Origin: a virus
Length of the DNA: 27,791 nucleotides
IMG/VR virus record: IMGVR_UViG_3300025085_000140
Span: 1-27,791 of that record
Strand: one strand, 5' to 3'
Shown: positions 7,501 through 14,822 of the stretch, one piece after another
How positions within the stretch are numbered: position 1 is the stretch's first letter
Layout: every line of letters begins with the position of its first letter
The notes under the pieces: model-generated
The model's database searches: none
Told to the model about the DNA's origin: nothing
What the model saw: the letters and a program-made list of their open reading frames with translations, nothing else
Translations under genes and position numbers: made by a program

Positions 7501-9200
7501 TGAAAATTATTGGAATCTATGGTGCTTTAGATTGGGATGCAAATCTTTTTGACACACCTGATACTTATATTCATGATGCAGGAGCAACTCTGTTCATTAA
7601 TGGAATTCATATTAGAAGCATTAATGAAGAAAGATTGACTCGTATTAAAGATGAGGGTAATTTTCCATATAAGTCTATTGAATATGTTCTTGGTGGATAT
7701 ACAAAAGAAGAAATTGATGTTGTTTGTTACCCTACATCTTATCCTGATATATTTCAGAAACAACTTGTAGATGGTACTGCAAGTAGGATCATTAAGGAAC
7801 AGTTTCCTAATGCTGAGATTTGGTTATTGTCACATCATCTTTGCCATGCAGCATCTACAGTCTTTACTTCACCTTTCAATAGTGGTAGTTTCTTAACTCT
7901 TGATGGACTTGGTAGTGGGATTTGGGATTTTGCTAGTGGTCATACTCGTGGTGGTGAAAGTAATAGTATTGGATATTTTGATAAGAGTAAACGCATCTTC
8001 CGATTCTTTAGGGGAACTGGTGATCTAGGTATGAACTCATTTGGTGAGTACTATTGTAATATGTCTCAGATGATTTATGATGATAAGCATAAAGAATCAA
8101 TGCGGCAAGAGTCTAAATTAAAACCTGATGTAGTAGAAAATCTTCAGTTTGCTCAAAACTTTGATGTAACTCCAAAAGAAGGTAAGATCATGGGGTTGTC
8201 CGCTTATGGTAAATTGTTAGAAGGTCAAGGACCTCCTACATGCATATCTACTTTGTTTCCTACATCTCATTTTGGTATTGATCGTTGGGAAACTGGAATG
8301 CCAGAAGTGCATTTCTATGACTATGAAATGTTGTATAATAATCTGAAGGGAACTGTAGAAGATAAAGCATACTATGTTCAGTATTGGTTTGAAAAAAGTC
8401 TTGAGTATTTTATACATGAATTAAAAAAAGACTATCTAGAAGAAGATAATTGTTTTGCTGGAGGAACTTTCCTTAATGTATGTGCAAATACTATATTGAG
8501 ACCATTGTTCCGTAACATTCATATTCCTCCATTTACTAATGACTCTGGAATTCATTTTGGTGCAGCAGCTTGGGGTGCTTATAGATCTAAAGAAACTATT
8601 GAATTGCCACATAATATTGCACTACTAGGTAAATCTTATGATGACTTTGTTCCAGAAGAAAAAAATTGTAAGTATTATGATAATTTTGATGATCTCTGCG
8701 AATTCCTAGCAAAAGAATTGGATGATAATAAGATCGTTGGTTGGTTCCAAGGCAGGTCAGAATATGGTCCTAGGTCTTTGGGATCTAGATCATTGTTGAT
8801 GAGTCCTAAGAGATCTGAAAACAAAGATATTCTGAATGATAGGGTTAAAAAGAGAGAGACCTGGCGTCCTTTTGCTGGTATAATGTTAGAAGAAAAAGTT
8901 GGTGAGTACTTTGATCCTGGTTTTGTGAGTCCGTATATGTTGTATTCTCAAACTTCTATCACTAAGAAACTTCCGGCAATTACTCACAAGGATATGTCGT
9001 GTAGAATTCAAACTGTAAATGAGCAACAGAATGCTAGGATGTATCGACTCCTTTCTAAACTTCAACCACCAGTATTATTGAATACTTCATTCAATCAGAG
9101 TGGAGAACCAATCATTGAAACTCCAGAGGATGCCATCTCCTCTTTTACAAAAATGGATATTGATTATCTTGTTATTGGAAATTATTTGTTATGGAATTAA
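7500..9200 (+). CDS. TobZ/NodU/CmcH-family carbamoyltransferase
   Basis: A 566-aa two-domain enzyme. The N-terminal Kae1/ASKHA-like domain has the metal-binding HHLCHAAS (His112, His113, His116) and DGLGSG (135-140). The C-terminal YrdC-related domain has GWFQGRSEYGPRSLGSRSLL (about 414-433) and the NTSFNQSGEPIIETPEDA stretch typical of O-carbamoyltransferases. These enzymes make carbamoyl-adenylate from carbamoyl phosphate and ATP and pass the carbamoyl group to a hydroxyl acceptor such as a sugar or antibiotic. The phage acceptor is unknown; a modified base or a glycan is possible. It is coupled to dam (TAATG) and overlaps gp62 by 10 bases. Length and motifs are complete, so it is probably active. 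Confidence 0.9.
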   Translation: MKIIGIYGALDWDANLFDTPDTYIHDAGATLFINGIHIRSINEERLTRIKDEGNFPYKSIEYVLGGYTKEEIDVVCYPTSYPDIFQKQLVDGTASRIIKEQFPNAEIWLLSHHLCHAASTVFTSPFNSGSFLTLDGLGSGIWDFASGHTRGGESNSIGYFDKSKRIFRFFRGTGDLGMNSFGEYYCNMSQMIYDDKHKESMRQESKLKPDVVENLQFAQNFDVTPKEGKIMGLSAYGKLLEGQGPPTCISTLFPTSHFGIDRWETGMPEVHFYDYEMLYNNLKGTVEDKAYYVQYWFEKSLEYFIHELKKDYLEEDNCFAGGTFLNVCANTILRPLFRNIHIPPFTNDSGIHFGAAAWGAYRSKETIELPHNIALLGKSYDDFVPEEKNCKYYDNFDDLCEFLAKELDDNKIVGWFQGRSEYGPRSLGSRSLLMSPKRSENKDILNDRVKKRETWRPFAGIMLEEKVGEYFDPGFVSPYMLYSQTSITKKLPAITHKDMSCRIQTVNEQQNARMYRLLSKLQPPVLLNTSFNQSGEPIIETPEDAISSFTKMDIDYLVIGNYLLWN

Positions 9201-9568
9201 AAGACTGGCTTAATTCTATTAACCTCACTAAAGAAGATCTAAGTGAGGATCCTGAAGATATTAAAAAGTATCCTCCTTACATTATAAACCGCTGCCTCTC
9301 TGGACATTTGGATGCAATTCTGTTTGCGAATGAGATGAATAAGAACAATCATTTGTCAAAAGATATGCAGTACCAATTCCTGCTACATAGCATTAGAAAG
9401 AAGAAAAGATTCTCTCCTTGGTTGCGCCAAGAAAAGATTGCAGATTTGGAACTTGTAAAAAAATATTATAAGTATAACAATGAGAAAGCTCAGCAAGCTC
9501 TGAAGATTCTTATGCCAGAACAACTAGAGTATATTCGTAAAAAACTCGACACAGGTGGAATTAAATGA
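9191..9568 (+). CDS. 62: Clamp loader small subunit gp62
   Basis: A 125-aa protein, shorter than T4 gp62 (187 aa) but matching the compact cyanophage version in my memory, with YPPYIINRCLSGHLDAILFA, MNKNNHLSKDMQYQFLLHS and KKKRFSPWLRQEK. It is the non-ATPase subunit that completes the gp44/62 clamp loader. In T4 it directly follows gp44; here two genes (dam and carbamoyltransferase) separate them. It overlaps the carbamoyltransferase end by 10 bases and the next gene by 4 (ATGA), suggesting translational coupling throughout. Confidence 0.82.
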   Translation: MELKDWLNSINLTKEDLSEDPEDIKKYPPYIINRCLSGHLDAILFANEMNKNNHLSKDMQYQFLLHSIRKKKRFSPWLRQEKIADLELVKKYYKYNNEKAQQALKILMPEQLEYIRKKLDTGGIK

Positions 9569-10407
9569 CAAAAGTTCTTAGCATTGATATTGATTATTGT
9601 TTTCCTAATGTTGAAGACTGGCCCAATGAAGATGATGAACTCTGGGATGAGTGGCATCCGACTACAAAATGGAATCTATACTTTAAAAAATATCCTGATC
9701 TTAAGCAGAGAGAAAAAATTATTGATGAAAAGTGTCTAGACTATATGTTAGACACCTTTACAAAAGCATTGACAGCTAATCCAAATATAACTGTTGCCTT
9801 TGGATTGGATCATGATTATATTCTCGACTCTGTTCTAGATAAAGATGATCTGGAAATAATTAATATCGATCATCATGATGACTTTCTAGCAGGATGCTAC
9901 ATCGATAAGATTGAAACTGATACCGGTGACTACAGTAATGAAACTTTTCTAGCACTTCACCTCTTAGAGTATCACCTGACAAAGGCTTATGGTAAAGTTG
10001 ACGAGGGAAGTTGGGGAGCTTATCTACACACCTTAGGTAAACTGAAGAGAATGGTATGGATTCATAATGGAGATAAATCTGAAGAAGATACTAGGAGTCC
10101 TGTAAATAGATTTATTTGCAATCATGTCGGAGAGTATGCTGACTGGGGGTTTGCAACTGCAGAAGAGTATGATCATGGGGAGTATGATTACGATCATATC
10201 TTTGTTTGTTTGTCACCTCAGTATTTTCCAAACTGCCACTGGGATTTACTGAGTGTATTCATGGGAATATATGAAGATCACACAGGCAAAGATTGCAAAT
10301 TAGAAGAGTTTTGGGATAAGCGATGGATCAATAAAATGGCTTATAAGGAAACCTATGAAATACTTAAACCATCGTTAGAGAATGTCAAGAGGAGTTTAGC
10401 TAAATAA
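9565..10407 (+). CDS. UPF0489-like (arginase-like) protein
   Basis: A 280-aa acidic protein resembling the UPF0489 (C5orf22) family, which I recall as related to the arginase/deacetylase fold. Three metal-site-like motifs are visible: SIDIDYCFP at 6-14 (like the arginase SxDxDxxDP), FGLDHD at 79-84 (like GGDHS) and DHHDD at 102-106 (DxHxD as in arginase). Relative to arginase the SxDxD motif is at the N-terminus, as if circularly permuted. Function is unknown; a metal-dependent hydrolase is inferred. It lies between gp62 and regA, starting within the gp62 stop (ATGA) and ending in a double stop (TAATAA). Confidence 0.72.
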   Translation: MTKVLSIDIDYCFPNVEDWPNEDDELWDEWHPTTKWNLYFKKYPDLKQREKIIDEKCLDYMLDTFTKALTANPNITVAFGLDHDYILDSVLDKDDLEIINIDHHDDFLAGCYIDKIETDTGDYSNETFLALHLLEYHLTKAYGKVDEGSWGAYLHTLGKLKRMVWIHNGDKSEEDTRSPVNRFICNHVGEYADWGFATAEEYDHGEYDYDHIFVCLSPQYFPNCHWDLLSVFMGIYEDHTGKDCKLEEFWDKRWINKMAYKETYEILKPSLENVKRSLAK

Positions 10408-10428
10408 TAAAAAGTTTTTGTTTTTGAC

Positions 10429-10872
10429 ATGAGCGTCGTTATTGAACCGACCGTTGAGTGGTCGTCTGAAGAAATGGTAGAAGTTTCTCTCAGTGAACCG
10501 GATGATTTCTTAAAAGTGAGAGAAACGCTAACTAGAATTGGCGTAGCATCTAGAAAAGAAAAAAAACTTTATCAGTCATGCCATATCTTGCATAAGCAAG
10601 GAAGGTATTTCATCGTACATTTTAAAGAGTTGTTTGCTCTTGATGGTAAGAAAGCAAATCTTACTTTAAATGATGTTCAAAGACGCAATAGAATTACTCA
10701 ATTGCTTGCTGACTGGGGACTTATTTCTGTTGTTAATGCAGAAAGGATTCAAGATATTGCTCCCCTCAATCAGATCAAAGTCTTAGCATATAAAGATAAA
10801 GGAAATTGGACCTTGGAGACTAAGTACAATATTGGTCGTAAAGTTAAAGTTGAAAGTGAAGAGAATTCATAA
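10429..10872 (+). CDS. regA: RegA translational repressor
   Basis: RegA binds the initiation regions of early T4 mRNAs and represses their translation, including gp44 and gp45 mRNAs. The core matches T4 RegA very well: DDFLKVRETLTRIGVASRKE, then LYQSCHILHKQGRYFIVHFK, then RRNRI and LLADWGLI. The annotated start gives 147 aa, with about 15 extra N-terminal residues compared with T4 (122 aa). An internal ATG at 10474 (MVEVSLSEPDDF) aligns with the T4 start and is a real alternative; neither start has a clear Shine-Dalgarno. The C-terminal tail is also longer than in T4. It is the last gene of the clamp-loader run and is followed by non-coding sequence. Confidence 0.9.
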   Translation: MSVVIEPTVEWSSEEMVEVSLSEPDDFLKVRETLTRIGVASRKEKKLYQSCHILHKQGRYFIVHFKELFALDGKKANLTLNDVQRRNRITQLLADWGLISVVNAERIQDIAPLNQIKVLAYKDKGNWTLETKYNIGRKVKVESEENS

Positions 10873-10875
10873 ATA
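10868..10875 (+). promoter_or_regulatory. Late-promoter-like box (CATAAATA)
   Basis: This has 7 of 8 matches to the T4-type late promoter TATAAATA and overlaps the regA stop codon. Transcription would begin around 10881, just where a GC-rich hairpin starts. It could drive a short untranslated RNA ending at the terminator at 10980-11003. Such boxes also occur by chance in AT-rich DNA. Confidence 0.4.
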
Positions 10876-10930
10876 AATCGTCGCTCTTTCGTGCGCGACT
10901 CTCTACGACGGATTCGCTACCAAAGTAGAT

Positions 10931-10949
10931 AGGGGGATTCACGCCCCCT
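10931..10949 (+). other. GC-rich hairpin
   Basis: A 6-bp stem (AGGGGG with CCCCCT) encloses a 7-base loop. It is not followed by a proper T-run, so it is a weak terminator at best. It may protect the regA 3' end or be part of a structured RNA. Confidence 0.55.
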
Positions 10950-10979
10950 TCCCAATTAATGTAAACCGAATAAAAAAAT

Positions 10980-11003
10980 ACGGGGTTCTCTACCCCGTTT
11001 TTT
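10980..11003 (+). terminator. Intrinsic terminator after regA
   Basis: A 7-bp stem, ACGGGGT (10980-10986) with ACCCCGT (10992-10998), has a 5-base loop and a run of six T at 10998-11003, with an A-run just upstream. It ends the clamp-loader/regA transcription unit or the candidate small RNA. Confidence 0.85.
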
Positions 11004-11013
11004 AATGTTGTTT

Positions 11014-11021
11014 GATAAATA
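11014..11021 (+). promoter_or_regulatory. Late-promoter-like box for hsp20 (GATAAATA)
   Basis: This has 7 of 8 matches to TATAAATA and lies 57 bases before the hsp20 ATG, right after the terminator. The predicted start of transcription (about 11027) nearly coincides with the start of the hairpin at 11025, so the mRNA would begin with that stem-loop. Confidence 0.5.
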
Positions 11022-11024
11022 TTA

Positions 11025-11045
11025 GTGGATGCCTTCGGGGTCCAC
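11025..11045 (+). other. UUCG-tetraloop hairpin in hsp20 leader
   Basis: GTGGAT (11025-11030) pairs with GTCCAC (11040-11045) through one T-G wobble, G11031 is bulged, and CC pairs with GG around a TTCG loop. The C(UUCG)G loop is the exceptionally stable type described in T4 mRNAs. It would sit at the 5' end of a late hsp20 transcript. Confidence 0.65.
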
Positions 11046-11077
11046 ACAATACAAACTCGCTTTTAAAGGAGCTAAAA

Positions 11078-11512
11078 ATGACCGACCTTACTAAGTATGG
11101 TGCGTCTAACATCGACCAATTTTTGGATCGTGTTCACCGCAATAGCATTGGTATGAACGAATACTTTGATCGTTTATACTCACTACATGAGACCACTACT
11201 AATTATCCTCCCTACAATCTAGTATCCATAAATTCTGTAGAGTCCAGGCTAGAGATCGCCCTGGCAGGGTTTAAAAAAGCAGAGTTATTTGTCTATACAC
11301 AGGATGGCAAACTCTTTGTAGAGGGTCAGAAAGAGGACAAGGAGACCGAAACTACTTATCAGCATAAGGGACTAGCACAGAGGTCCTTTACGAGGGTATG
11401 GACGCTCTCTGAGGATGTAGAAGTGAAGAGTGTAGAATTTGAGGATGGACTCCTTTCAATATGTTTGGCTAGGATAGTTCCAGAGCATCATCAACGGAAA
11501 GATTGGTTCTAA
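11078..11512 (+). CDS. hsp20: Small heat shock protein, Hsp20 family
   Basis: A 144-aa alpha-crystallin-domain chaperone that would hold unfolded proteins in the infected cell. The domain covers about residues 43-134 with NYPPYNLVS, EIALAGFKKAEL, YQHKGLAQRSFTRVWTL and the GLLSI element, and a C-terminal RIVPEHH. T4-like cyanophages commonly encode it. The start is fixed by a strong Shine-Dalgarno AAGGAG at 11066-11071, 6 bases before ATG. The frame is open further upstream, but the leader hairpin and Shine-Dalgarno argue against a longer protein. The gene is flanked by terminators on both sides, so it is probably a single-gene late unit. Confidence 0.93.
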   Translation: MTDLTKYGASNIDQFLDRVHRNSIGMNEYFDRLYSLHETTTNYPPYNLVSINSVESRLEIALAGFKKAELFVYTQDGKLFVEGQKEDKETETTYQHKGLAQRSFTRVWTLSEDVEVKSVEFEDGLLSICLARIVPEHHQRKDWF

Positions 11513-11520
11513 ATATCGGC

Positions 11521-11545
11521 AGGGGGGTGTATGCCCCCCTTTTTT
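11521..11545 (+). terminator. Intrinsic terminator after hsp20
   Basis: A 7-bp stem, AGGGGGG (11521-11527) with CCCCCCT (11534-11540), has the loop TGTATG and a T-run at 11540-11545. It directly follows the hsp20 stop. Confidence 0.9.
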
Positions 11546-11546
11546 A

Positions 11547-11555
11547 TGGTATAAT
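11547..11555 (+). promoter_or_regulatory. Extended -10 promoter for the gp43 unit
   Basis: TGGTATAAT matches the extended -10 TGnTATAAT exactly and begins two bases after the terminator T-run. There is no good -35, as expected for this class. Transcription would start near 11562, just before the ATG at 11578, so part of the AGGAAGAGG Shine-Dalgarno (11556-11564) may lie at or before the mRNA start. Confidence 0.55.
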
Positions 11556-11577
11556 AGGAAGAGGTAAAAACTGCATT

Positions 11578-11889
11578 ATGTCCGTTAGAATTGCTATCAT
11601 CGGCAATGACTCCATCATTGCTGACATTAAAGAGTTGATTGACCCTGAAGATAAGGCTCGTCAATACATGTTCACTAAACCATTTCGTGTTATCATGCAG
11701 CCAACCATGCTGCTATCAGAAGATAATAATGAAACCGCAGAGAATACATCTCAAGTATCTCTTGCTACTTGGCAACCTCTTACTCAAGAGACTACCTTCA
11801 TTGTAAATCCAAATTCGGTTCAAACTATCTTTGAACCAGTCGCTGATCTCAAAAAAATGTATCAAGAGGTAACTGATGGATCCAATTAA
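11578..11889 (+). CDS. Conserved-looking cyanophage protein upstream of gp43
   Basis: A 103-aa protein beginning MSVRIAIIGNDSIIADIKEL and ending PVADLKKMYQEVTDGSN. The first half has a strand-helix pattern; the middle is polar (EDNNETAENTSQVS). No motif is recognised. The ATG at 11578 is chosen because a purine-rich AGGAAGAGG precedes it; the frame is open further upstream, but that would run through the terminator. It overlaps the next gene by 14 bases. Placement at the head of the gp43 unit suggests co-expression with polymerase. Confidence 0.7.
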   Translation: MSVRIAIIGNDSIIADIKELIDPEDKARQYMFTKPFRVIMQPTMLLSEDNNETAENTSQVSLATWQPLTQETTFIVNPNSVQTIFEPVADLKKMYQEVTDGSN

Positions 11890-12166
11890 AGTAATCGTAT
11901 TCAAGGAAGACTACCTCTGTATTATTGCAGGTATTAAGGAAGTTGGTGCTGACATTGGAGAACCCGATTGTGAGTTAGACAACCCCTATGAGTTCATTCC
12001 TCAAGAGGATGGGTTCAAGGGTCCGTATAAAGATCGTCTTGTACCTTGGAAAGTACTGAACATTTCTTCTGATAAGAAATGCAGAATTCAAAGTGATACT
12101 ATTCTGACTCTAGTTGATCCTGAGTCACATATCCTTCAAGCATACAACGAACTGCTTTCTGAATGA
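11876..12166 (+). CDS. Conserved-looking cyanophage protein before gp43
   Basis: A 96-aa acidic protein beginning MDPIKVIVFKEDYLCIIAGI, with a Pro/Asp-rich centre (GEPDCELDNPYEFIPQEDGF) and the C-terminus SHILQAYNELLSE. No known domain is recognised and there is no membrane segment. It starts inside the previous gene and its stop overlaps the gp43 ATG (ATGA), which suggests translational coupling with the polymerase. Function is unknown. Confidence 0.7.
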   Translation: MDPIKVIVFKEDYLCIIAGIKEVGADIGEPDCELDNPYEFIPQEDGFKGPYKDRLVPWKVLNISSDKKCRIQSDTILTLVDPESHILQAYNELLSE

Positions 12167-14658
12167 AATTCTATACTAATGTACAAATGATTGGGGATCA
12201 GTTCCTCGTTCGTGGTTATGAAAATGGTGAGTACATTCAGTTTAGAGAAAAATACAAACCTACATTATTTGTTCCTGCCAAGAAAGAAACTTTTCATAAA
12301 ACTCTTGATGGGGAGTATGTCGAACCAATTAAACCTGGTTTTGTATCAGACTGTCGCGACTTCTTAAAAAGTTATGGTGAGGTAGATAATTTTAAAGTGT
12401 ATGGTAATGAGAGGTACATCTATCAGTATATTTCTGATAAGTATCCTCAAGATGAGATTAAATTTGACGCTAGTAAGATTCGCCTCATCACAGTCGATAT
12501 CGAAACTCGTGCTGAGAATGGATTTCCTGATGTTGAGACAGCTGATCAAGAGATCCTGCTGATTACTATTCAGGATTATAATACAAAAGAGATTACAACC
12601 TGGGGTCAGGGTCCGTTCAAGATTAAACAGGACAATGTTCGCTACATTCAGTTCAACAATGAGCGGGATCTACTCAACAGTTTTATCAACTGGTGGATGG
12701 AGAATACTCCTGATGTTGTGACTGGTTGGAACATTCAGTTGTTCGATATGCCATTCATTGCAAAGCGTATTGATCGTGTTCTTGGCGAAAAACTTGCTAA
12801 GAGATTATCGCCTTGGGGATTAGTATCCCAAAAAGAAGTCTTTATCAAAGGTCGTAGACAAATTTTCTACGATATTGGCGGTATTTCACAGTTAGATTAT
12901 CTTGATCTTTATAAAAAGTTTACATATACCAATCAGGAATCATATCGTCTTGATCATATTGCCAATGTAGAACTCGGTCAGAAGAAACTTGACCACTCTG
13001 AGTTTGATACATTTAAGGACTTCTATACTCACGGGTGGCAAAAATTTGTAGAATATAACATTATCGATGTGGAGCTCGTAGACCGTCTTGAAGATAAGAT
13101 GAAGTTGATCGAGCTTGCTTTAACTATGGCATACGATGCTAAAGTTAACTATAGCGATGTATTTTATCAAGTAAGGATGTGGGACACCATCATCTATAAT
13201 TATTTGAAGAAGAAAGGCATAGTCATTCCCCCTAAGGAAAAAACTGATAAGGATGAAAAGTATGCAGGAGCCTATGTTAAGGAACCGATTCCGGGAGTCT
13301 ATGATTGGGTGGTTTCTTTTGACCTCAACAGTCTGTACCCTCATCTTATTATGCAGTACAATATCTCACCAGAAACCCTCTTGGATGAAAAGCATCCAAC
13401 AGCAACAGTTGATAAGATACTTTCTGAGCAAATAAGTTTTGAGATGTATAAGGACAATGCTGTTTGTCCGAATGGTGCCATGTTCCGTAAAGATAAGAAA
13501 GGGTTCTTGCCTGAGTTGATGGAGAAGATGTATGGTGAGAGAGTTATCTTCAAGAAGCGCATGCTTAAAGCCAAGCAAGAGTTTGAGAAGACTCCTACTG
13601 ATGCACTTAAGAAAGAAATCTCCAGATGTAACAACATTCAAATGGCGAAGAAGATTTCTCTTAACTCTGCTTATGGTGCTATTGGTAATCAATATTTCAG
13701 ATATTTTAAACTAGCAAATGCGGAGGCTATTACTTTATCTGGTCAGGTTTCAATTCGTTGGATTGAGAACAAGATGAATCAATATCTAAACAAACTCTTA
13801 TCTACTGAGGGTGAAGATTATGTTATTGCATCTGACACTGACTCAATCTATCTTAACCTTGGACCTCTTGTTACTAAGTTTCTTGGTAATAAGTCTGATG
13901 ATAAGGCAGCAATTGTTGCACTACTTGATAGGATCTGCGAAGATAAATTAGAACCGTTTATTGATAACTCGTATCAAGATCTTGCAGACTATGTTTCGGC
14001 ATACGAACAAAAGATGCAAATGAAGAGAGAGAATATCGCTGATCGTGGCATCTGGACTGCAAAGAAGAGGTACATTCTTAATGTTTGGAATAGTGAAGGT
14101 GTTCAATACACAGAACCTAAATTAAAAGTGATGGGTATCGAGGCTGTAAAGTCTTCCACACCTGCACCTTGTCGTCAAATGTTGAAGGACTCTTTCAAAA
14201 TTATGATGACTGGATCTGAAGATGATATGATTGACTACATAGGTGACTGTCGTAAGAAATTTAATGAACTAACTCCTGAAGAGATCTCTTTCCCAAGATC
14301 CGTCAGTGATGTAGTGAAGTATAAATCTCCGTCAGAAATTTACGCTGAAAGAACTCCTATTCATTGTCGTGGAGCTCTTCTATACAATCATTATATTAAG
14401 AAAGCGAATCTTACTAACAAGTATTCTCTAATTAAGAATGGAGAAAAGATTAAATTCTGTTATTTGAAGATACCAAATACCATTCATGAGAATGTTATTT
14501 CCTTTATTCAGGACTTTCCCAAAGAACTAAATCTTAATAAGTATATTGATTATGATTTGCAATTTAGCAAGGCATTTTTAGAACCGTTAAAGACCATTCT
14601 TACTGCTATTGGATGGTCCGTAGAAAAAACCGCAAACTTAGAGGACTTCTTCTCATGA
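12163..14658 (+). CDS. 43: Family B DNA polymerase gp43
   Basis: An 831-aa replicative polymerase with 3'-5' proofreading. Exonuclease I VDIET has Asp112 and Glu114, the same numbers as in T4. Exonuclease II is TGWNIQLFDMPF (187-198, Asp195) and exonuclease III is YNIID (298-302). Polymerase motif A is DLNSLYP (387-393), motif B KKISLNSAYG (496-505) and motif C SDTDS (557-561, catalytic Asp558 and Asp560). The C-terminus NLEDFFS resembles the clamp-binding tail of T4 gp43. T4 gp43 is 898 aa, so this is slightly compact. All catalytic residues are present. It is coupled at both ends by ATGA overlaps. Confidence 0.97.
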   Translation: MKFYTNVQMIGDQFLVRGYENGEYIQFREKYKPTLFVPAKKETFHKTLDGEYVEPIKPGFVSDCRDFLKSYGEVDNFKVYGNERYIYQYISDKYPQDEIKFDASKIRLITVDIETRAENGFPDVETADQEILLITIQDYNTKEITTWGQGPFKIKQDNVRYIQFNNERDLLNSFINWWMENTPDVVTGWNIQLFDMPFIAKRIDRVLGEKLAKRLSPWGLVSQKEVFIKGRRQIFYDIGGISQLDYLDLYKKFTYTNQESYRLDHIANVELGQKKLDHSEFDTFKDFYTHGWQKFVEYNIIDVELVDRLEDKMKLIELALTMAYDAKVNYSDVFYQVRMWDTIIYNYLKKKGIVIPPKEKTDKDEKYAGAYVKEPIPGVYDWVVSFDLNSLYPHLIMQYNISPETLLDEKHPTATVDKILSEQISFEMYKDNAVCPNGAMFRKDKKGFLPELMEKMYGERVIFKKRMLKAKQEFEKTPTDALKKEISRCNNIQMAKKISLNSAYGAIGNQYFRYFKLANAEAITLSGQVSIRWIENKMNQYLNKLLSTEGEDYVIASDTDSIYLNLGPLVTKFLGNKSDDKAAIVALLDRICEDKLEPFIDNSYQDLADYVSAYEQKMQMKRENIADRGIWTAKKRYILNVWNSEGVQYTEPKLKVMGIEAVKSSTPAPCRQMLKDSFKIMMTGSEDDMIDYIGDCRKKFNELTPEEISFPRSVSDVVKYKSPSEIYAERTPIHCRGALLYNHYIKKANLTNKYSLIKNGEKIKFCYLKIPNTIHENVISFIQDFPKELNLNKYIDYDLQFSKAFLEPLKTILTAIGWSVEKTANLEDFFS

Positions 14659-14822
14659 CAGATCAAGAAAAATGGAATAGAGGGCTTGATCTTTTTATCG
14701 AGTCCGTTCATAAACCGGATCAGGAACTTAGATCCTGTGCTCATAACCAAAAATGTTTTAATGAACTGATGTCAATGCGCGAAAATGTGCTAGAATACTT
14801 GAAAACCTTGAGATGGAGTTGA
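14655..14822 (+). CDS. Small hypothetical protein (55 aa)
   Basis: The ATG at 14655 overlaps the gp43 stop (ATGA) and the TGA at 14820-14822 directly abuts the uvsX ATG. The protein begins MTDQEKWNRGLDLFIESVHK and is mostly helical (CFNELMSMRENVLEYLKTL), without a membrane segment. A longer reading from 14613 would overlap gp43 by 46 bases and is less likely. I do not recognise it. A possible extended -10 (TGCTAGAAT, 14788-14796) inside it may serve uvsX. Confidence 0.68.
   Translation: MTDQEKWNRGLDLFIESVHKPDQELRSCAHNQKCFNELMSMRENVLEYLKTLRWS
14788..14796 (+). promoter_or_regulatory. Possible extended -10 for uvsX
   Basis: TGCTAGAAT matches TGnTATAAT at 8 of 9 positions and lies 27 bases before the uvsX ATG. 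No -35 is seen. It lies in coding sequence, so it may be chance. Confidence 0.3.

Larger units (their letters stand above)
10876..11003 (+). ncRNA. Candidate small structured RNA between regA and hsp20
   Basis: There is no ORF in this stretch, but three structured segments lie between a late-promoter-like box and a strong terminator. CGTCG (10879-10883) can pair with CGACG (10906-10910), or GTCGC (10880-10884) with GCGAC (10895-10899); the two are mutually exclusive. AGGGGG (10931-10936) pairs with CCCCCT (10944-10949). The terminator hairpin closes the unit. It could be a small RNA of about 120 bases or only the regA 3' untranslated region. No known RNA family is recognised. Confidence 0.35.

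Noticed and set aside
10424-10429. TTGACA as a -35 box before regA
   Set aside because: No -10-like hexamer at 16-18 bases downstream, and it overlaps the start codon.
11012-11077. Longer N-terminus for Hsp20
   Set aside because: It would translate through the UUCG hairpin, while a strong Shine-Dalgarno precedes the ATG at 11078.
11503-11577. Earlier start for the 103-aa gene upstream of gp43
   Set aside because: It would run through the hsp20 terminator; the ATG at 11578 has a purine-rich site.
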